A stretch of DNA of 64,000 bases from Casuarius casuarius (lineage: Eukaryota > Chordata > Aves > Casuariiformes > Casuariidae). Shown piece by piece: positions 56,223-64,000 of the stretch. Position 1 is the first letter of the stretch. Each line of letters opens with the position of its first letter. The position numbers and the translations under genes were made by a program. A model generated the notes under the pieces. It was not told the DNA's origin and searched no databases. It saw only the letters and a program-made list of their open reading frames with translations. The stretch lies in NCBI GenBank assembly GCA_003342895.1, contig PTFA01000339.1, positions 515,340 to 579,339 on the forward strand, given 5' to 3'.

Positions 56223-58954
56223 AACTGGACGGGAATCAAGTTCCCTTGAGTTTGCTTGGCAAAGTGCCGCGTTTCATTAATCAGTTCCTGCGCTAACTGA
56301 AGGCCCGTGTGCTGGGTGGTCCGTTCACAGGTAAGTTGGATATGTTAGAAACCGCATAAAGAGCAGCCTCTGCGAGAGGTCCAGACCTTTGGAATGAGTT
56401 GCTTTCCACTGAGCTAGAAGGGACCCTTCAGCACAGATAAGGCCCTTTATCCGACATGTAAAGCATGAATCAGAAAACGTGGCTGATTAGTCAACCATAT
56501 TTGGTAATAAACTTGTTAACGTTTCAACAGCGCTTTGAAGAAGCCGTTGAAAAGTCAGTTTGATTATATCAGCCGCGTGCTGAATCTCTGGGCACGTAGC
56601 TGGAATGCACTCAGCATGCGAGATTAACACGTAGGTTCCCTGGGAGCGTGTGCATTTTCCATAAGCTCCAAGGGTAAACAGAGAGCTTTGCTTGTATGGG
56701 CACATGCCCTTGTTAATGCTTGTAAAATGAGGTGAAAGGAGTAACATGAAAACGGAAGTGCAACAGGGGTTTATCAAAATTAGGGCTAGATTAATCTGAT
56801 AACTTTTGTGATAAAGCAGATGATTCAGACAAGAAGCCTGATAAACATACGCTTTCTGGAGGTCAGTCGCTATCTTCTTAGAGTGCTGCATAAGAAATTA
56901 TTAGATCGGAGAAGGTGGGGTGTTCTTACAAGACAGGTAAAGCACATGGGAGCAACACGGGACGTGATGTGAGGATGCTGGTAGATGGGGCATTGCCGGG
57001 CTGGAGGGCCGAAGGAGCTGTGCTGTTGGTCTTTAAAGGAGCCTTCTTGGAACAGCTCTTCATTGATGTTTCCATTGATGTTCTTGGAGCATCTATCGAA
57101 CATACTGATGGAATTTGCTGGTAGTGTGAAATTGGGAGGCACGTGTGAAGTTGGTAGAGGTTTGAAGACAGCAGCTGCTGCTATCGGTGCTACGGAGTGC
57201 TCGGACCCTGCCTCGACTAAGGGCTATTCTACAGCTGATATATTCGTGCCTGCTCCCAGAGATGATGGAAAAAGGGTCAATTTTTTTTTTCTTCTCATAA
57301 AGTTTGACCTGGGTGCACAGTATTGAACCTCTTAGAGCGCAACTGCTTGTTGCCATAGAAATGTGTGCAGCCTTCCTTCGTTTTTACCATCTCTCTTCAG
57401 CCTTCCAGGAGGTGCCTGTTGCCTTCAGGCAAACTGAAGAGAAGTTCAGGACATCCCCAGGCCTAGAAGATGATGGGGACCAGAAGGGCTTCTGCTGAAA
57501 ACCAGAAGAATATTTATTAGCGAGGACTTTGGTAGTACGGCTGGGCAGCTGCTGAGCGGAGATGCCGGATCACGTGGCAGCAGCTCCTCAGGCCCACCAG
57601 TCAGCACCTGCGGTCTGCCGTCTGCCGGGCGTGTGCGTTCGAGGACACGCGGCCNGGAGCCTTGCTGAGATAAGAGACTTTTAAAATAAGAGAACAGATG
57701 TAACTGTATCAAACAGAAAATGAGTTTATTAAATGCAACATGGGGGGCANGNTGCAGATAGAGGTTTCGCCTCTGCNTAGAACATGAATGTGATCCACCT
57801 GGTGCTGTTCAAACGTGCGGTGGCTGCAGCTCCAGTGCGACGGAGATCTTTGCTGTTGCTTGCGTTGCGACAGTACCTAGGTGCTGCAGGGGAGACCGGG
57901 GTCCACAGTGCAACACAGGTATGGAAAGAGATGCTTCCCTTTACCATAAACGTTAGAGGTGTGCAGCTATACAGAGGGCAAGCGGGAAAGCTTTAGGAGT
58001 TGGTTCACGCAGAANGTGGCGTTTCCAGGAGGCCTCAAGCTTCCTTGAAGTTTCCTTCATCAGCGTGGCTGCTAGATCCCAGGGACCTCAAACTCTGGAT
58101 CCTGGGAGAGGTTCAGGAGACGGACGTCCATTTGGGAGGGCAGTTCATTGCTAGACCGTCACAGCAAGGGACTGGTTCAGAGTATACCACAAGGCTGTGA
58201 AAGGAGAATTCTGGTTTAATCAGCAGCTCCAAAATCTGGTTTCTTGCCACCTATTTCCTTCTCTTGCAGACTAGCTGGTTGTAGCAGCAGTGTTACATAA
58301 TGACCTGTTTGGGGGAGAAAAAAGAAAGTTATCATCCTTCTGCAGTGTTATACTTCTTTGCATTTGCTATTTGTATGTGTGCTCTTATGGGACAAAAAAA
58401 AGAGGAAATCCTGGTTNAGATAGTAGATGTTCAGAAAAGCAATAGTACTTGGCGCAGAGGTAAGGAGATAATTACGTAACTGATCTGACCTGGAGTGCCA
58501 TGATACTGCAGAGAGGAGCTCTGAGATCTTTGNGTTCTCGAGAGACTTGAAGGCTCATTTTATAAATTGCTGTTTTGTAGTTACGAATTAACATCCGCAA
58601 GAGGAGGACGAAACGCTCGTGAAAAGAGAAAACGGAGCCTTTCCTTTGACCGGCGCCAGTTTAATTCAGNGATCTCTCGTCTGTAGTTGCTACAAGTCAA
58701 CGTAAGGTAGTGATGATTTCACATCTAACTTGCAATTGCGCATAGGGGTCGGGGAGACGCGGGGTCCACCAGGCCGTATGCGATGGCCGGGGCCTACGGG
58801 ATAGACAGTTCTGCAGCCCAGCCGCCGTTCTGCGTCGCGCCTGGATGTGCCTTGGCGACTCGTGGGTTAAGCTTACCGGCAGCGGCAGTGTGAACTGAGG
58901 CGTTCAGAGGACTTTTCATGGAGAAGAGCAGCGAGGCTGGACCGTGCCTGCAAT

Positions 58955-59020
58955 GACATAATCTTTGAGCTGGAAAAGACCTGTAAGGCAATGCAGTCGN
59001 CATCCTGGCCAGCGGAAGAT
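58955..59020 (-). mobile_element. CR1 LINE 3' end fragment, antisense
   Basis: ATAATCTTTGAGCTGGAAAA followed by GACCTGTAAGGCAATGCAGTC matches the common antisense CR1 phrase (gaatcatttaggttggaaaagacctttaagatcatcgagtcc). Confidence 0.65.
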
Positions 59021-62000
59021 TGCTTCTTAAAGGGCATTTGACTTTTTTTTTGCGCGCGGTCTAGTCATAACAGGCTCAAGGAACTGGGTTTCCCCATTTC
59101 CTCCGGGATATTCACACCCTGGCAGCCGCACAGCCTAACCAAAGAAGAAGAAAGCTTTCCATTGCGCTTTCAGACCACTGGCTGTATTCTGGGCTAGCAG
59201 AAATCCTTCCCGTTTCTTTGGCAGCTCCGGCTCCCTCCCTGGGCTGGCTCCGCGCGGAGGTGCTGGGCCCGCGCGTCTTGCTGCTGGGCCTGTATCGAAA
59301 GCAAGTAGTTACTGATGCAGCAGCGCTTTGACACACAAGCTGCTCGAGAGCCTGCGGCGTGCGTGCGTCCCATTTCGAAGCGATACAGCCGCGGGGTCAG
59401 GCCCCGGCCCTCGCCGCGGCGCCCCGGGTTGCTAAACCCTCCTCGCCGCTTCTGCAAGCGGCAACCTCTGATTAGGAGCTCTCTTATCCCCAGCTGGACT
59501 TCAACTGTTGCCTTCAGTGGCATGGGACTGCTCTCCCGTGTTGCTCCAGTTGCTCATCAGTCCTTTGGGACTCAGCGCTTCCTTTTTTTCCATTTTTTTT
59601 TTCTGATTTCCCGAGCGTTCAGCAGCGTGGCAGGGGGATGCTGAAGGATCCTTCATGCCCTGGTGTTGGGCTGGGAGCCGCTGGTCCTGGGAGCTCCTTC
59701 CACCTCAACTAATTCGCCATCACAGAGGTGTTTTGGAGTGATTTTAGTTTTGACGTGTCGGCTTGGTAGAGCGTGCGCCGTTGGGTTTTGNTGCAGCCCT
59801 TAGCCTCTGCTCTTGAGGGACACACGTTGCCACTGGAAGTCACGTCAGCGGTGTCTCAACTTGGGCAGCGAAAGGTTTTGGCCTTGCTATCTTCGGTTTT
59901 GCTAAAAAGTAAANGTTTTCACTAAAAACGATATTCAGCTTCCCCGTGCAAAGTGCTTTAAGCACCACGTGATGCTGGGTGTGGTGTCCCCCCAAACGTG
60001 CTTCCTAACGTGGCTGGTGGGAGGGACCCCGGATGGGACGCATGGTCACCGTGACCTGTCGTGGGCTCAGAGCCATGGCAAACATTTGCCGAGATTCCCG
60101 TAGCCCCTTGGGGCTAATCCGCTTCCAGCCAACGCTGGAGTGGCCGGCTCNGCCTCCCCAAATCCTGCCGGTGTGCCTGACGCTGGAGTCGCCTCCGTTG
60201 TGGACGTGTCCTCCTTAGCAAGCCCTCGGTGGCCGAAAACGTGATGCTCCCCTTCCCCCGGTTTCCGATCGGCGCGCGGTGCTGGAGCGCCGTTTGGACT
60301 GACGACGTTGTGCAAGACGCTCAGAGCCCCGGCTGCTTGCAGATGTGGCTGCTTTCCCCCAAACTGCCTTTTTTNCATCATTTGTTTCTCGTTTCCAGCT
60401 GGAGCCTAATCAGCAAAATCCCCATCGCAGGTGAGACCAAGCTGGGATCTGCGTTCGCTGCTCCTCTTTGCCGCTTACCGGCTGTTTGCCTGCAGAATTT
60501 CTCTGNGGTCGCGTGGACCTTTCCCGTGGTAAAAAGAAGAATTTCCTTAAAATCTTTGTACCAAATAAGAGCAACGCGGGTCGTATCGGCTCGGAGAGGC
60601 AGCCCTTGTGCAGCTCATCGGGGGGAGAACAGCCGAGGACTGAAGCGAGTCCCAGCACNGGCCGTGCCGTGCAGCAACAGGCTTTGGGGAGAGTCAGAGC
60701 AGGCTCTTCCCATCCCATCCCGCTCTTTCTGTCTCTCTGGGCCTCAATTTCCCACGGAAAAAAAAAGCGATAACGTGGCTAAAGGAGGCTGCATCGTCTC
60801 CCAGAGTGTGAAGGCTCCGGAGCGGAANGCGCCCGTTGCTCCGCGGCGTGGGTGCAGCCTGCGCGGCCTCTCCCGGGGGTGTTCGGGCGAGACTGGAGTG
60901 CTGCAGCCGGGGAGAAGCGGCAGATGGTCCCCTCCTGCGCGAGCGGGGCTGGAAGCAGCAGTTTTACTGCCTGAAAAACGTGCATCTTGGTTTGCGCTCG
61001 GATTGAAGCCTCTCTGGTTGTTTGCTGTATCCGCACGGGACGTCGGTGACTCCCTCCAGTGGGAACGGAGACACCTGAAATTAAGCAGCCACCTCTAACA
61101 CTGCTGTTCTGTCCCAGCTCCCGCTTGCTGGGGCCGCGAAGGCGGCCGCAGGTTCTCNAGTGAAGAGCTGTGATTGCTGCAAGCTGCGTGCCGGAGCTGC
61201 GTCTCCTCCGTCCTGCAACGAGGACATCGCTTCTCAGCCGCGNGCCGAGCCGCGNTTCGGGGTGTTACTTTCTTCTGCTCGCCATTTATTCCCGAAAGGA
61301 AACTCCCCTTCAGGATGACATTTACCCATCTCATTCCACGTGGCAGCTTTGGCTCCTGCCCATCTCGCGTCTCCCTCCGCTCTTCAACGCGGACCGTAAC
61401 ACGCGGAGGCTCACGTGGCCGGCCTCCCACGCCGGGGGCCCCGATTCTGCCCCGCTCCTGGGGCGTCCTTGAGCATTTTCTTCCCTGCGCCCACCCTAAA
61501 AGAAAAGTCTGCCTTGCTCGATGATGGTTAAAAAAAAAATCACAGCCAGATGGTCGGCCGTATCTTCTGGACCCAAAAGAGCAGAGATTTTCTAGGTTCA
61601 AGAGTTTCCCGTTATGTAACGGTACAGACACGCGGGAGGCTGGAGAAGATGCATGTTTGTTTGGTTTCTTTTTTTTAAACTAATAACGAGGGGATTTTTT
61701 TGTTTTGTTTTTCTAGTCCTTCAAGAATTCTCGTGATGGGCAGGAGCTGCCCTGGGACTTGTTAGCTGCTCGCTGCTGTTTACAGCCGAAAGATGGGCAA
61801 ACAGGACTTTGATTTTGATTTATTTATTTTTTATACCCTTCTCAACAACAGCTGCTATGAGAAACATATCCCTCCAGCCGACCCAAGATATTGCTCCATG
61901 CAGCTTCCAGGTGCTCGCCTTACGGCAGGAGGTATCGCACCGCCGTTGGGGCGAGGGCTTTGCAAGGGACCCCGGAGGAACCCGAAAGCGGCATCTCGGC

Positions 62001-63018
62001 AACCCAGCGGTGCTTGAACGGTGACGCTAACCTGAGCGCTGCCAAAGCGTCCTTTAGCAGCGGTTAATGAGAAGTTTGCATCAGGGCCGACTACCGGGGC
62101 GGATTTTGAATGCAATGCAATGGGAGAAAGAGCTCAGAAAGGACAGAGAAAGGTGGCCACACATCTCGCTCCATGGCCCGGCTTGTCCGTGCTCCAGCTG
62201 GCCTGTTTTGGGCTGGGAGAGGCAGATGGAGGAACCTAAAAGGGAGCCGGAGCCATTTGCCACATGGCTGGTGGCGGGAGGCCGTTGGAGGTGTACGTGG
62301 CCGTGGGGCTGCAGACCGGATTCGGGGCGCCGGTACGGCTTTGAGCCACCTTTTTGTCCTCCTGACCCCGACGGCCCTAAATAACTCAACGTTCAGAAAC
62401 CCGCCTGCGCGTCTGGCCTATTTCGAACGCACTCAGCGCCGGGGTATCTAGACGCCAGCCCAAAATAGCTCCTCCGCGATGCAGCTCCGTTGACGCTGGC
62501 AGCAAAAGCGGTGGCCAAAGTCCTTGAGGGGCATGAAGAGGTCTCCTGTGTCCTCTACCCGGGGGAAGGAAGGAGCCTGTTCCCCTCACTCTGCCGAGCT
62601 GTTTTGAGCGCTGGTGGCAGGGATTTCTCCGGGCTACACTGCCCGAGGACACGCGGAAAGGCATCGCCTGGGCCCTGGAAGCGGCTCCCTCATCACGGGG
62701 CCCGTTGCTCGGAGGCCGGGAAGAGCTGGCCCCGGCGGCCTGGAGCTCNGCGCAGGGGCCAAGAGAGGCCGATGGTGCCACTTGCTCTGCGCCCGCTGCT
62801 CCGACGAGGGAGGACGCCGGCACCGTGCAGCCGGCTCCGCGGCGGCTCCCTCTCGCCCCGGCCGCTGCTGCTCCCTGTTGCTGCGAGAGCTGCGGCATCG
62901 GGAGGCCCTTCCCCGCCCTCCTAGCGTTGCCCATCGCTGCCTGCGTGTTCCTCGTCCTACGTTTCCTCCCGAAAGGCCGTAGCCGAAGGCGACAGAGCGC
63001 CCGGGTGATGCTTATCGC

Positions 63019-63024
63019 TTTAAT
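63019..63024 (-). promoter_or_regulatory. Possible minus-strand poly(A) signal ATTAAA
   Basis: The minus strand reads CTTATTAAAGCGATAAG here, a common signal variant in an otherwise GC-rich stretch. It could end a minus-strand gene entering from the right. Confidence 0.25.
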
Positions 63025-63475
63025 AAGANGCTTGCAGACCCGGCAGCGCGGCCCCCCCACTTGCTGCCCCCGGCCGGCTTTCCCCACCCGCGGCAGGCGG
63101 CACCACGGGATCCCCTCGCCTGGGGGGGCATCGGGCCCTGCCGGCCGTGCAGCTCTGGGCGCGGGGCACCGAGCCGTCGCCGGAGCTTGGCCCCCGGGGT
63201 GTGGACGCCCAGGGAGGATGCCAGGCCTTGCCCTCGCCTCCGGGCGGGCTGCCTGCCCCCTCCTCATTTCAAATCCGTCCTCGTGCTTCGGCACAACCTG
63301 CTCGTCCCGGCGAGGAAGGGGGAGCCCGGCCTGTGGGCGCTGGGAGCTGCCGCCCCGTGGCCCAGCGCGAGCGGGCCCAGCGCTTCAGCCCCCCGCTGCC
63401 GCCGCCATTTCATGGTCGGTGGCTCCTGAGGGGGAAATGTGGCAGCCCCTTCCCCAGGCCTGTGTCTCTACCCCC

Positions 63476-63555
63476 ACCCTTCTGTGGTGGCCACAGTCCC
63501 TGTGGTGGTGGCCAAGGTCCCTGTGGTGGTGGCCGGGGTCCTTGTGGCTGTCACC
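63476..63555 (+). repeat. 21-bp tandem repeat (about 3 copies)
   Basis: The unit GTCCCTGTGGTGGTGGCC plus three bases is repeated near 63498, 63519 and, degraded, at 63540. Being a multiple of three it keeps frames open on both strands. Confidence 0.85.
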
Positions 63556-63945
63556 GCGGAGGCTGGGCGCCTGCCCTTGGCCTGGCGCAGCCCGGACCCT
63601 CACAGGCCCGGCCTGGCCCCGCAGCCTCCCGCCACCATGGCCGGCGTCTTCCCCTCCCCGCCGGTGGGTGCAGAGAGGCCTCGCGCGTGCGGCGCGCGTG
63701 GGGGGAGCCCTCTCGTGGCCGGCGCGCCAAGGAGTCGGACCCCGATGCCGGAGCAGGCACCCGGGCCGCCGGCACCCTGGCCGCGAAGCCACCCTGGGTG
63801 CCCCCCCCCGGGAGAGGCCATGGCCTGGCCTGGGTGTCCCGCCGGGGAGGGAGAGGACATTTGGGAGGAAAAGGCCTTGCACCGCCACGGCGATTCCCAC
63901 CCTCTCCCCGGCCGGGGCTGGCGAAAGGCAGCAAATTTTCAAAGT

Positions 63946-63962
63946 CTTTATTGTAAATAAAG
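63946..63962. terminator. Palindromic two-way poly(A) signal
   Basis: CTTTATT-GTA-AATAAAG is a perfect 7-bp inverted repeat. It carries AATAAA on the plus strand (63956-63961) and on the minus strand (63952-63947), so it could end transcripts from both sides. By synteny a minus-strand gene ending here (ADAM11 in mammals) is more likely than a plus-strand one. Confidence 0.5.
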
Positions 63963-64000
63963 TCTGCGACATTGCAGGAGGCGTCCCGGCGGCGGGGGGG

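Larger units (their letters stand above)
52960..57600. other. Gene-free sequence with old repeat remains
   Basis: No exon, RNA gene or intact transposon was recognised. Recognisable items are diverged repeats near 53.58, 54.05 and 55.85 kb and a short imperfect CAG-rich duplication at 56147-56220. Convergent 3' flanking sequence is what one would expect downstream of GJC1. Confidence 0.4.
57600..63940. other. GC-rich region of lower base quality, no gene identified
   Basis: About 6.3 kb with rising GC content to the right. It has many overlapping open frames on both strands, interrupted by isolated N bases. None of the translations resembles a family I know, and coding frames here look like by-products of GC content. 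ADAM11 follows GJC1 in mammals on the opposite strand, so its 3' end could approach from the right, but no ADAM11 exon is visible. Confidence 0.4.

Noticed and set aside
62386..63294. Minus-strand frame of 302 residues
   Set aside because: It crosses two isolated Ns, lies in very GC-rich sequence, shows no recognisable domain, and competes with overlapping frames on the other strand.
63147..63956. Plus-strand frame of 269 residues and minus-strand frame 63385-63972 with HHRD-like repeats
   Set aside because: The repeats come from the 21-bp tandem array. No domain or good start context supports either frame.

Overview
The window looks like part of a sauropsid, most likely bird, chromosome. 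Genes are intron-rich with canonical GT-AG splicing, promoters are CpG-rich (two are broken by N gaps), and the recognisable transposons are mostly CR1-type LINE tails plus old SINE-like fragments. The sequence does not identify the species.

Three genes can be supported. (1) CCDC103, a dynein-arm/ciliary factor, enters on the minus strand at the left edge; only its first coding exon is here (about 620-787). (2) EFTUD2 (Snu114/U5-116K, the spliceosomal GTPase) runs on the plus strand from the ATG at 2046 to the TGA at 23298. Twenty-seven coding exons could be placed by hand; every junction keeps frame and they sum to 2,919 nt, i.e. 972 residues plus stop, the usual vertebrate length. (3) GJC1 (connexin 45) is on the plus strand with its whole coding sequence in one exon, 48734-49915 (393 aa), preceded by a likely 5' UTR exon and, by inference, a CpG-island promoter some 22 kb upstream around 24.4-27.0 kb.

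Layout: 1-619 CCDC103 intron; 788-2044 shared head-to-head CCDC103/EFTUD2 promoter with a 56-bp minisatellite, a palindromic X-box-like site, a 151-bp gap and a second GC-rich minisatellite; 2045-about 23905 EFTUD2; 23.9-27.0 kb intergenic sequence and CpG island with a 725-bp gap; 27.0-48.7 kb AT-rich presumed GJC1 intron with old CR1 remains, one clear avian-type CR1 3' end and a palindrome-rich AT segment; 48.7-about 52.7 kb GJC1 coding exon and 3' UTR; 52.7-57.5 kb old repeats without a gene; 57.6-64 kb GC-rich sequence of visibly lower base quality (isolated Ns) with no gene I can identify, ending in a palindromic, two-way poly(A) signal.

The order CCDC103 - EFTUD2 - GJC1 and their orientations match the mammalian 17q21 block, except that I see no HIGD1B exon between EFTUD2 and GJC1. 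I found no convincing new multi-gene system. The points most worth a second look are regulatory or structural: the shared promoter, a (CTGT)8 microsatellite that forms the EFTUD2 splice acceptor at 19816, the weak acceptor before the acidic exon, and the palindromic elements at 43320 and 63946.
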